This document shows positions 22,654 to 33,794 of a DNA stretch of 64,000 nt, piece after piece. The translations under genes were made by a program, and so were the position numbers. The stretch is from Theobroma cacao (taxonomy: Eukaryota; Streptophyta; Magnoliopsida; Malvales; Malvaceae), in NCBI RefSeq assembly GCF_000208745.1, contig NC_030854.1, forward strand, positions 14,020,816 through 14,084,815, in the 5' to 3' direction. The stretch's first letter is position 1. Every line of letters starts with the position of its first letter. The notes below the pieces were generated by a model. That model worked only from the letters and a program-made list of their open reading frames with translations, searched no databases and was not told where the DNA came from.

Positions 22654-24393
22654 TAAAGACTTCTCGAGATGACTACATTGAGATAAATTACCATGTGAAT
22701 CATTAAGATAAATAATATGTTGACTACAGTCAAACCCTAAGAAATAAAAAGGACAAGAGATTAAGCCTTGTTAAAGGCTAAGAAAAAGTGAGTGAAGAGT
22801 TAGATGAATATATGAGATATGGATAAGGGATGTCAATAGCAAGTGACGAAAGTGTGAATGAAGGATTACAAAGGTGGTATAGCAAATGAGCTTATCTAGA
22901 ATATCGTTATGAGAATTTGCAATTCTTGTCTTGACTCAGTTAAATGAAAAGGGTTAGTAACAGCACAAGGCCAATTGTGTGGCACACTAGAAACCTATGA
23001 AGATAAATTGAGGATTGAATAGACAAGTATGTATTTATATATCTTGAAGAATAAGTGCATGTCTATAAAATGATATGTTCGGGATGTTAAAGAGCAAATA
23101 AGAGACTAAGTGTTTCAGGAATGCACAAACATCTTTGAGAAGGAATTACCAATCATACACGGCAAGTATAAAATGTGGGATGTTTGAAACTTACTGAGAA
23201 GCCTAATGGCTAAGTCACGAGTTAAGTGATCACATGCAGTGAGACATAAGTTTAGGATAGGTGTCCCTAAGGAAATATTCAAGAGGAGTTTTGCTATGGA
23301 TCTTGTGAAAGCAAGCATTAAGTTATGTGGTTATAAAGAGGAAGCCGTAAGCTGAAAATGATATTCGTATTGATATTAAAAAGTACTTAAGGAGGACCTT
23401 ATTTCAAGTCTTGCAGTTTTAAGTAGAAACTGCATATTGGTCCAGGAAGAATGATGTCACTTTAGTATGGAAGAATAGAACAAAGGATGATTGAAGATAA
23501 TCTGGATAATGAAGGTCGATAATGAAAACTTCCTAATGTAGTATGAAATTGGAATTCGGAAATGCTTGAGGCATGCACGATTCGAATGAGTCTAAGTTTT
23601 AAATGACTCATTAACATCGAAATGCAACAAGGATATAATATATATATGTTAGAGGTATGAAGAATAATTGAGAAATAAGGATGACTTTTAGGGATTGTGG
23701 TATTGCATAAAATGCAATGATCCAATAAAGATAAACCTTTGAAAGATCAACGAGATTATAAAGCATATCGGATACTAGATTGCAATTTAATGAAAATGAC
23801 ATTTAGCAAGTGAGATGTGATTAATGACATTATGATGCAAGGATATATATAGTAAATGATACTTAAGCATATAATTAGAAATGATAAGAAAGGGGCATAG
23901 GCATGTAAATGATGTGAAGTTATGCATAGGCATAATGAGAATTCGTATGGATTACATAAGGGATAACTTGTGGGAGACGTAAGTGGAATGGTGATTTAAA
24001 CATATAAAAAGGGTAATCTGAAATTGATTATACCCAGTGATCATACATTAGACATGAGAATGTTGACATTTAAATGTGCGTGTACATGCATATGTGTGGG
24101 GCTGATGATGTGCCCAACTGAAGTGAAGAATTGTTCTTAGTGGTTCGAGATTTGAACTCAATACATTTGATGAGTTGTATAGATGGTACAATGATAAGAA
24201 ATCCTATAAGAAGTTGAGCTATGTTGACATAAGAAATTTTGGGAAATAGTCAAGGAAATGATATCAAGGAACTACAATCTATAACGTGGTTAAGTCATAC
24301 AAGATGGACTCATATGATTAAGAAGATTGAAGCTGCATAAATGTAAGGTAAACATGAAGTATGTGGGAATAATTGAAGTCATTAGCCTCCCTC
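22654..24393 (+). other. Element A interior, no recognisable gene
   Basis: This 1.7-kb, purine-leaning sequence has only short ORFs and no domain that I can recognise. It lies between the inverted B LTR and the forward C LTR. Confidence 0.65.
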
Positions 24394-25499
24394 TGTGAGA
24401 CCTCGACCTTCATAAACATGTAGCGAAGGTAGACCCTATGATGTGGAGTAGGGGTAGTTTGGTCATTTTCTTGGCAAGCTCCTAAAAGTGGGTTTTCTAA
24501 TGTTATTAAGGCCTAATTAGGCCTAAGACATAAATGAATGATGAAAACAAGGATAAAATGACTAAGGAAATAGAAATATCGATAATTTTCATGGTAAGGG
24601 CAAAACAATCATTTTGCATCTCTAGTCAAAATTTTTAAGTTTTCATGAACCCGAGTATTTCTAGACTCTTATGGGCCTTGTCTCAGTGTCAAAAAAATAA
24701 AAAGATTGTATAAAGGCAATAGAAAGATAAAATGACCTTGTTAAGGGTATTTTAGTAATTATGTGAGAAAATGGATAAACATAAGGCATAAATATCTAAG
24801 TTTCTAGCAAGTTCTTCAAATTTCCAGCAACTTCTTCTTCTTCTCATTCCTTTCTGATGTTTTCTTACCTTCCATGGAAGTCTCCCTTAAAGCTTCCATA
24901 ACTTTCTCTCTCTAGCTCCAATTTTCATGCTTTTGAGCACTTTTTCATAGAATCTTTTGTGCTCTTTCACTTTCCCACCTTAAAACCCTCAAAAGTCTTT
25001 ATTCAACACTTTCTCTAACTAGTTGAAAGTTTAAGAGAGAGAAAGAGAGACTTGCCATAGTAGCTTGAAAACTCTTGAAAAGGAGTTCAACTATAAGTCC
25101 ACTAAGGTGAGAGATGAGTTACGGTTGATTTTAGGTGGTTAGAGATGGCTAATAATTAGAATTATGGGTTTTTATATTTTTTATGGTTATATTGTGTGTG
25201 ATAGGTTCCAACGAGGCCTCACATGTCCGTTTGAAGCAATAATAGAAGTTAAAGTCAATTAAAGATTCAACAAATATCGGTGAGTGAACTTGCATCAAAG
25301 TGTTTTTGGGAATTACATATGTTTTGAGATGAAGCTTTTAAATGATTTTACTTTGTTTTCATTAAATTATGCTTGGGAACAAGCTCTTGATAAAATGTTT
25401 TGATGTTGTGAAAATGGATAGTGTGATGAATCCATATGTTTCTCTATAATGTTGATATATATATATATATACCATGTCATAAATGGTACCATTGCATGA

Positions 25500-25660
25500 A
25501 AAATGCAATCGTGCATCTGCGGGGTGAGTGTGCATCTGCCGGTGATGACAGTGGTGAGGGAGATGGATGGTGATATTGCCTGTGTGCACGATCTGGGGGA
25601 TGTACACGATGGCATTAACTGTGCACTATGCGGGGGGATGCACATGAGCTGGGTGAGATG
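25500..25660. repeat. GTGCAC minisatellite in forward C LTR
   Basis: There are about four copies of a unit like GTGCACGATCTGGGGGATG..., the GATGTGGGGG variant of the array seen in A. A short (AT)n run precedes it near 25456. Confidence 0.75.
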
Positions 25661-25839
25661 GGGTGGTGTATGTGTTTATATATGTTTATATATGTATATG
25701 TGATAGAAAGTTTATGATTATAATATGTGATTGAAATGAATAATAAGAAACTTGATTATTGTCAATGTGTTCACTTTGATGTGCAATATGGTAGGAATGG
25801 ATTTTGTGGCATGTGAAAATCCCTTAATTGTCATCCGTC

Positions 25840-26160
25840 CTGAATCTCACTGTAGTGAGAAACTGTCAGGTGGTGGGGGCACAAACCAGCCCTATTTCTC
25901 GCTACAACGAAAATGGATTCTCGTTGCAACGAGAAACTCTCGGGTAGTCCCAAAATTCTGGTGCAGTGCTTCTACTTGAACAATAATTTTGACTACCTTT
26001 CGGTCAGAAATGGGCATAGTGTTAAACATAAAAGTTGTAGCCCAGCCTCTTATATTTCTAATGGTTTAAAAATCAGGTTAATTGGACTTCTGTATTGAGA
26101 GATATACTTGAAAAACCTAAACATATGCAAACTAAGACTGTTTCTCGCTGCAGTGAGAAA
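25840..26160. repeat. CTGCAG-centred palindromes in forward C LTR
   Basis: Decayed copies lie near 25846, 25898, 25918 and 26142, the last reading TTTCTCGCTGCAGTGAGAAA. Confidence 0.7.
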
Positions 26161-27242
26161 CTTGCTGTCATGCTTGCTACCTTGCTTGATTTTGACATAT
26201 TTTTCACCCATTTAACTTCATGGATTGATCATGGGTTTTTGAAACACTATGAGGTTATTAGTCAAAGTTTGAAATAAGGGGTTTTTAGTAAGAAATTAAA
26301 TCAATTGCATTGTTTTGAAACAAGTGCATCATGATTTCCAAGTTCTCTTTATCGATTGCTTGTTCCCTTCTTATGTTCACTCATTGAGTTTTATACTCAT
26401 GTTTTTAAAATTCATGTTTTCAGATTTAGAGGTAGTGGGGACCTATATTGAGTTGTCCACGTATGCTCACCCTCTTTGTAGGTACTATGGCATCTCAGTA
26501 GCAGTACCTTCACCCACGGTCATTTAGTTGACAGTCAAGGGTCTGTTATGTCAAAGCCCAAATTTTCAGGCCATGACAGGTGCATGGGCCCAATGGGCAT
26601 AGCCCACCAAGCCCAAGCAAGCCTATATTTGTAGTCTTGCTTAACATCCCATCAAATATTCTCAAGTCACCTTTCATAATTTCAACTTATAATCACTTTA
26701 ATAATGGGCTATAGCAATCAAGAATTTCATTAATATAAACCCAAAATGATGTTAACATTTCAACTCATGGTGGAATTAACAGTTAAAATATACATATTTC
26801 ATCTAAGACATGTATCTTAGTATTTTACATCGCATGAACGTACTCATAAAACAAAATGACTCTTGACTTCCAGCGGAGTGACCACAGTGAAGATGCGGCT
26901 ATTAAGATGCCTTAGTACCTACCAAGAAAGCGAGCATATGTGTGCAACTCAATCTAGGTCCCAACTGCCTCCAAATCTGAAAACATGAATTTTAAAAACG
27001 TGAGTATAAAACTCAGTGAGTGAACATAAGAAGGGAACAAGCAATCAATAGGAAGAATTTGGAAATCATGATGCACTTGTTTCAAAAACAATGCAATTGA
27101 TTTAATTTCTTACTAAAAACCCCTCATTTCAAACTTTTATTAATAACCTTATAGTCTGGCAACAACCCATGATCAATCCATGAAGTTAAATGGGTGAAAC
27201 ATATGCCAAAAACTAAATAGGGTAGCATGTAGGACAGAATGT

Positions 27243-27555
27243 TTCTCGCTGCAGCGAAGTTCATTCTTGCTGCAGCGAGAAATAGTACTAGTTTGCATAT
27301 GTTTCCATTTTTCTGGAATATCTCTCGTTACATAAGTCCAATTGACCTGATTTTTAGACCATTAGAAAGCTAAGAGGCATGGATACAACTTTGATGTTTA
27401 CCACTTTTCCCATTTCGGACGAGAAGGTGATCAAAATCTTCATCAAAGTGAAGTCACTACATAAGAACCCGAGAGTTTCTCACTGCAGCGAGATTTATTT
27501 TCGCTGCAGCGAGTTTTCTTCTGCCAAAACATAATGTTTCTCGCTGCAGCGAGAA
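27243..27555. repeat. CTGCAG-centred palindrome array in inverted C LTR
   Basis: The best preserved set is here: near 27243, 27264-27281, 27476-27493, 27509-27524, and a perfect 18-bp palindrome at 27538-27555. Confidence 0.85.
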
Positions 27556-27764
27556 GCAAGGCACTTAAGTGAAAAAAGGGGCCTCCTTTGCACAAAAATC
27601 CATTTGGTGCTTCAATAAAGATCAATTTACAAGAAAATGGGAATTTCTCAAGATCCATCATGCCAAATTTCACATGCATTTCAATCATATATCATATTCA
27701 TGAATTTTCATTTCATAAGCATAGATATGCATAATACATAGATAAACATCAATATCATCATAAT

Positions 27765-27960
27765 CACACCCGGCTCATGTGCATCCCCCGACATCATGCA
27801 CATAGCCGGCACCATCGTGTGCATCCCCCCACATCGTGCACAATCAGTGCCATCGTGTACATCCCCCCACATCGTGCACACGGGCACTATCATCATCCAT
27901 CTCTCACGCCATCATCATCACTAGCATGTGCATCCCCCCACATCATGCACACACACACGG
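27765..27960. repeat. GTGCAC minisatellite in inverted C LTR
   Basis: About five units contain GTGCATCCCCCCACATCGTGCAC, spaced by about 35-40 bases. This is the reverse-complement form of the array in the forward C LTR. Confidence 0.85.
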
Positions 27961-29521
27961 TTACAGTGATCATACATAATATCAATCATCATGCACAATA
28001 CACATATATATATATTTCATCATAATGCAATAGTGCATGAATCCATAGCAATCACATATCACAACATAAAACCATTTAGCAAAAGCTTGTTCCCAAGGCA
28101 CTTGTTTTTATGAAAAACTTGATAATTCATTCAAATGTGTGGCAAATACATTATATTCCCTAAAACAAGTTTGAAGGTTGTTCACTCACCGGTCTCGTTG
28201 ATTCTTTTGCTTGACTTTAATCTCAACTAATGCTCCAAATGGACATGTGAGGACTTGTTGGAACCTATACACACAACATCACAACCAACCCAAATTAGCA
28301 TTAATACCATTCCAAAACTATTTTCTAAATTGGGTTCTACTAGTCATTCCTAACTAGTTTTCAACCACCATTAAATGGCTATTGTTTGCAATTTTCTAGT
28401 TACACTAAAATGAATAATAATCCCAACAAATAAACTCTCATAATTCTAATTACTAGACATTCTCAACACTTAAAAATCAACTATAGTTCACTACTCACCT
28501 TGGTAGCTTTATAATTGAAATTCTTTCCAAAAATTATCAAGCTACTATGGAAGCTCTCTCTTTCTCTCTCTAAAACTTTTAGCTAGTGAGAGAAAGTGCT
28601 GAACAAAAACTTTTTGAGGGTTTTAAGGTGTAAAAGTGGAAAAGCATGAAAAACTGTATGAAAGAGTGGGCAAAAGCATGAAATTTGGAGCTAGAGAGAG
28701 AAAGTTATGAAGTTTTCAACCGTGCTTCCATGGAGGATGGAAGCAACGTGAAATGGAAGAAGAAGAAAGAGAAGGAGCTACTGGAGAATGAAGAAGCTGC
28801 TAGAAGAAAAAGATATTTATAGCTCATGCTTATCCATTCCATTTGAAATTACGAAAATGCCCTTAGCACATTAACTTGTTCTCCTCCAATCCTTGGTGCA
28901 ATCCTTTTACTCTTTTGATACTAAAACAAGTCCATAATGGTCTAGACATGCTCGGGTTTACGAAACTTAAAAATTTTGACTCGAGGTGAAAAATGATGAT
29001 TTTGCCCCTGTGGTGAAAATTATTGAAACTTCTAGTTTTATTCGTGTTTTATTCATTATACATAATTTATTTGGTCTTTATGCTTATTTAGACCTTAAAT
29101 ATCATAAAACTTCCTTTTGGGAACTTATTAGAGGAAATGACGAAACTACCCCTAGCCCGAGTTATTACGCCTATGCCTTGTTATAAGCCTATAGGGGTTG
29201 AGGTCTCACATGTTACCTATGAACACGTATATGTAATGTAATCCACTAGTATCCATGTTATAAGTCAAATATGTACATTTGATTACTAATGCCATTAAGA
29301 GTTGGCAAACGAGTGACATTATTTTGACATAATAAAATTGTAAGTATTGGGTCACTATAAAATGTTACTAAAATATTTTTAGTAGAGAATTACAATATAT
29401 GGTTTAAGAAATGATGGTTGGGAATGATGATCGGGATTGCATAAAAAGGCTTGCTTGGGCTTAGTGGGCTATGCCCATTGGGCCCATGCACCGATTATGG
29501 CTCAAGATTTGGGCTGTGATA

Positions 29522-30059
29522 CCCCCAACATTAAGGATACGTACAGGAATGAATATGGCATGTTTATAAGCTACATGATAATGTAGGGGGGTAAGATGAA
29601 TGAACGAATGTCAAGAAGTTTAATAAGGAAGGAAGTAATAAGATAGTGATTAAGTATACATAAGTAAGTATAAAACATGATCGAAATCGGTATGATTAAG
29701 ATGGAGTTTCAGCTTAAATTTAATAAAGGATGATAATAGATATAAGTGAGATATTCTAGTCGAACTGGAGGTAAATGAGGTGAATGAATGACTAGAGGTT
29801 TGACAAGAATAGAAATAAAGATATGTTTAAGGTTAGTGATGGAACTAAAGGCATACTTGGGATCTTAATGATAAGAAAGAACAATAGTGAAGGGTACCGT
29901 GGTTCTGACTTAGAGAGGATAATAGATATAAGTTACATACCTTGACCTTGTAAAGTGTTCTAATTGAATAGAAGGTAGCAAAGTGCATAAACCAAAATTC
30001 CCTATGAAGAATAAAATGGAACATGATCATTGAGCAAGATTAAAAACCCGACATTTAGG
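29522..30059 (+). other. Element A interior, 3' non-coding part
   Basis: This is about 540 bases between the C LTR and the stem-loop. Only short ORFs are present and no domain is recognised. Confidence 0.6.
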
Positions 30060-30095
30060 AGAATTCGAGGACGAATTCTATTTAAGTGGGGGAGA
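30060..30095 (+). promoter_or_regulatory. Element A stem-loop plus polypurine tract
   Basis: AGAATTCG and CGAATTCT form perfect 8-bp arms with loop AGGA (30060-30079). The polypurine tract AAGTGGGGGAGA follows (30084-30095), one base before the 3' LTR. The tract primes plus-strand DNA synthesis; the role of the stem-loop is unknown to me. Confidence 0.85.
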
Positions 30096-30096
30096 C

Positions 30097-32746
30097 TGTA
30101 ATACCTCGTACTTTGATATGGTGGCTAATAAAGCTTATCGGGTGCCAGTTGAGGTTAATTATAATGTTTAAAAGTGATAAAAGATGAAAGGAATAGTTTG
30201 GAGAAAAATATTCCTCACGCGAAAAAATAATAATAAAATAATGATATTTTTATCGGAGAAGAATTTGCAAGATAAAAAGTGATTTTGAAGTGAATTAAGG
30301 CATAATAAGGTATTTTGGATACCAATGAGACAAGTGAAAAATTTTGAAATAAAATAATATTTTATTCAGTGTCGAAATGTTTCATGAAGAAGGAGTATAT
30401 GGTTAATCTAAGTAGGGGAGAGGAAGAACGAGGAAATTTCAGAGAAAAATGAAGCTAGTAGGGCCCATGCATTGTCATTAAATAAAACTAATGCAGGAAA
30501 AATATATTTTAAATATTATGGAGACGTCGTGTTGGAGTACAAACTTTATATTTCGTTTGTACATGTGTAAAAGAAGATAATAGAAGGAAATTTGAGTTAA
30601 AAGAGTGTTGGGAGGACTAACTTAAAAAGGGAAGAAACTTAGAGGGTAAAACAATAATTTAAAGATGATTACGTAAAATTTGGTCCAAGCGTCCAAAGAA
30701 AGCTTTGACTGTCATCTTTATCAGCCATGACTGTCCTTATCTCCTCCAAAAATTGTGGTTGTTGTGGAAAGGATGATTGAACTTGATAAATATCCTTAAA
30801 AAAGAATAATATATGTGTTGGAGTCATAAAAAAGTTGCCGATAATCATAATTTAAAGAATTACACAAGCAAGGGATAAAAGCAACTTTGGTAAAAATTGT
30901 GTCAAGATAAGTTAAGTTGAATGAGGATTCGTGATTGAATGAAAAAACGAAAGTATAAATTATGTATGCTAAAGATATTGAATTGGGATTATTGCTAGGA
31001 AGCACAACAGTAAAGGTAGTGTACTGTGGTGATGTGCCGAGGGAAATAACGGGCGACCTGCAAGTAGGAATAACTAGGTACGCCTCCGAATAAATAGCGA
31101 TGTAATATCCCGCTATTGTAAGGTGAGTGAACTTGCACTAAAATGCGTTGGGGGTAAATGCATATATGTTTGAATGAATCACTTGAAATATGTTAATTAT
31201 CTTTTCTTTAAAATGCATACACGAACAAGCCTTTGATGAAACGTTTTTGTGTTGTGAAATGTGACTGTGATAAATCCATGTACTACTTTACTATGTTGAT
31301 ATACATATATATGTGTTGTGCATTAATAGGTAATATTGTGTAATAAATATAATCGTATGTGTGTGCGATGTGGAGAATGCACATGCCGGTAATGATATGG
31401 GTGAGAGTGCGTGTGATGATATTGAAATGTGCGAGTAAGGAGTGCACACATTGATATTGAAGTGTACGAGTAGGGAGTGCACATGATGATATTCGAGTGT
31501 GCGAGTAAAGAGTGTACAGGAATATTGAAATGTATGAGTAGGGAGCGCACATGACGATATTATAGTGTGCGCAATGTGGGGGTGCACACGATGTTCCAGC
31601 TATGTGCACGATGTGGGGGTTGCACATGAGCTGGGTGAGGCAGTGGTGGTATTTGTGTTATATATATTTATATATACATATGCAATAGAAAGTTTATGAG
31701 TATAATGTGTTTGTAATGTATGTTGCATCTTGCATGTTAAACCTTGAATAAAAATTGCTAAATGCTTCCGAATTAATTTTCATTGCAGCAAAAATAGTTT
31801 TTCATTCCAACAAGAATTATTTTGACTTAATTTCTCTATTTCTCGCTACAACAAGAATGCAACTTCGCTGTAGAGAGAAACTCTCGGGTGCTGGAGGCTT
31901 GCAACAGCCCTAGAGTTCGCTGCAACGAGTTGCTCACGATGGTTTTTGCTACAGTGAGAATAAATCTTACTGCAACAAGAAAGTCTCGAGTTTGGTTTAG
32001 AAACTTGTGCTCTGAATTTCACTACAGTGAGAATGGCATTTTGCTACAGCGAGAATCCTTCTGTCATGTTTACCTTGTTTACATCTTGCTATGGTTTTCA
32101 CTCATTTATGTTCATGGTTGATCATGGGTTTTTCCAACACTAAGAGATTACTAATCAAAGTTTTGAAATAGGGGGTTTTAACAAGAAATTAAGTTAAATT
32201 GCATTGTTTTAGTAAAAGTGCATCATGATTTAAAAACTTTTCGTATCGTATGCTTGTTCCCTTCTTATGTTCATTCACTGAGTTTATACTCACTCTTTTA
32301 AAACTTCATGTTTTCAAATTCGGAGGTAGTTGGGACCTAAATTGAGTTGTCCACGTATGCCCGTCTTTTGGTAGGTACTATGGCATCTCAATAGTTGTAC
32401 CGTCACCCAGAGTCACTCCGCTGACGAATAAGAGTCTGTTGCCTGTGAACACGTATATGTAATGTAATCTGCTAGGATCCATGTTAGAAGTCAAATATGT
32501 ATACTTGATTACTGATGCCACTATGAGTTGGCAAACGGGTGACATTATTTTGGCATAATACAAATGTGAGTATTTGATTGCCATAGTATGTCATTGAATA
32601 TTTGATAGTCAAGAATTATGACATGTGACCTTAAAAATGATTACTGAAATGACGATTAAGAGTGCATAACAAGGCTTTCTTAGGCTTAGTGGGCTATGCC
32701 TATTGAGCCCTTGCACCAGTCATAGCGCAAAAATTAGGCTGTGACA
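30097..32746 (+). repeat. Element A 3' LTR
   Basis: It starts TGTAATACCTCG and ends GGCTGTGACA, then TSD ATAGT. At 2650 bp it is shorter than the 5' LTR by a block of about 490 bp missing at about 30748. It has the GTGCAC minisatellite at 31350-31640 and decayed CTGCAG palindromes at 31785-32060. Confidence 0.92.
31350..31640. repeat. GTGCAC minisatellite in A 3' LTR
   Basis: It has the same 35-bp-class unit as at 12540-12800, with about six copies and one or two truncated units. Minus-strand ORFs over it are artefacts of the repeat. Confidence 0.85.
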
Positions 32747-32751
32747 ATAGT

Positions 32752-33731
32752 TGATCAGCTAACTAAGTCTGCTCACTTTTGGCTAGTCAAGAATAGGTAT
32801 GGAGCAACTTAGCATGCCCAAATATACATTAACGAGATTATAAGGCTACTTGGTGTACTAGTAACAACAATGTCTGACTGAGGATCGTAGTTCACTAGCC
32901 AGTTTTAGAGGAAATTTCAAGAGGCCTTGGGCACAAGATTGGATTTTAACACAGCCTTCCACCTACAAATGAATGGCCAATTCAAGCACACCATCCAAAC
33001 GCTTGAGGATATGCTGAGGGTAATTATGGTCAATTTTTAAGTTTAATGGAATAAATATTTGCCACTAGCTGAATTTGCTTACAATAATAGCTAACAAGCC
33101 ACTATTGGAATGGCGCTATTTAAGGCATTATATGGTCAAGGGTGTAGATCACTTATTAATTGGCTTGAAGTTCGGGAAAGAAAACTCATAGCGTCGGATA
33201 TGGTCTAAGAAATAGAGCGAGGCATTCACATAGTATGAGAGAGAATGCAAATAGCTCTAAGTTGACTGAAATCATACACCAATAACAGAAGAAAGCCCTT
33301 GGAATTTAAAATAGGGGACCATGTGTTCTTAAAAGTTTCGCCAATCAAAAAAGTCAAAAGGTTTGGCAATAGGGGAAAGTTAAGCCCTCGATACGTTAGA
33401 CCATTTGAGTTTTAGAATGTGTAGGCACAATGATCTATCAGTTGACATTGTCGCAAAGTATTTCCTGTGTACACCTCGTGTTTCATGTGTCCATGCTTAG
33501 GAAGTATGTTCCTGATCATGCGCATGTGATACGATATGATGAAGTCTAATTATAAGATAGACTTAACTATGAGGAGCAACCCGTAGCCATATTGGATCTG
33601 CAAGTGGAACAACTTTGCTCCAAAGATATTGTTACGATAAAAGTATTACGCCAAAGCCATCGGTTTAAGAAGCCACATGATAACTCAATGAGGAAATAAG
33701 AGAGAAATACCCCCACTTATTTAAGGTTTGA
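32752..33731 (+). pseudogene. pol (IN): G1 integrase, core and C-terminal chromodomain-like part
   Basis: It resumes as DQLTKSAHFWLVKNRYG, then NEIIRLLGV, FTSQF, the second catalytic Asp (MSD followed by a stop), and the QMNGQFKHTIQTLEDMLR block. The catalytic Glu expected in that block (as in SERT) is Lys. Then come PLAEFAYNNS, ALYGQGCRS, GDHVFLKVSPIKKVKRFG and RGKLSPRYV. The C-terminus ends in KYPHLFKV and a stop at 33729-33731, which is the usual end of Tekay-type integrases. Several stops and a frameshift are present. It cannot integrate DNA. Confidence 0.9.
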
Positions 33732-33760
33732 TGTGCATCCTAACTTGTGATGTATGATTT

Positions 33761-33794
33761 GAAATTCGGTGAATTTCTTATAAGGAGGGGAGAA
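33761..33794 (+). promoter_or_regulatory. G1 stem-loop plus polypurine tract
   Basis: GAAATTC and GAATTTC form perfect 7-bp arms with loop GGT (33761-33777). The tract AAGGAGGGGAGAA (33782-33794) abuts the 3' LTR. Confidence 0.85.

Larger units (their letters stand above)
26549..29210 (-). mobile_element. C-family solo LTR, inverted, inside the forward C LTR
   Basis: On minus it starts TGTGAGACCTCAACC and ends TGGGCTTTGACA. A perfect TSD TGTTA flanks it (26544-26548 and 29211-29215), and the host C text reads across once it is removed (GGGTCTGTTACCTATGAACACG). It is 2662 bp with no interior. On minus it has a TATA box CTATAAATAT (28813-28822), a donor-like AAGGTGAGT (about 28497), and an acceptor-like TTTTCAG (about 26985). 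Confidence 0.95.
24394..29521 (+). mobile_element. C-family solo LTR, forward, split by an inverted C LTR
   Basis: It starts TGTGAGACCTCGACC and ends GGGCTGTGATA (CA changed to TA). Flanks are CCCTC (24389-24393) and CCCCC (29522-29526), a TSD with one change. Its own sequence is 24394-26548 plus 29216-29521; the rest is the nested inverted copy. It contains a GTGCAC minisatellite (25500-25660), CTGCAG palindromes (25840-26160), and a splice-acceptor-like TTTTCAG at 26421-26423. Confidence 0.85.
10792..32746 (+). mobile_element. Element A: large gene-less LTR retrotransposon in G1 integrase
   Basis: It is bounded by ATAGT on both sides (10787-10791 and 32747-32751), a perfect TSD. It starts TGTAATACCC and ends CTGTGACA. 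The parts are 5' LTR 10792-13944, primer site 13949-13960, leader with a gag-like ATG, interior, stem-loop and polypurine tract 30060-30095, and 3' LTR 30097-32746. After removing the nested B and C LTRs, the interior is only about 4 kb and has no recognisable pol or gag domain. That fits a non-autonomous LARD-type element mobilised by proteins from another element. I see about one base in ten different in the first 140 bases of the LTR pair, so it is not recent. Confidence 0.9.

Noticed and set aside
24394..29210. DNA transposon with long terminal inverted repeats
   Set aside because: The inverted halves are two separate C LTRs, each with TG...CA-type ends and its own TSD.
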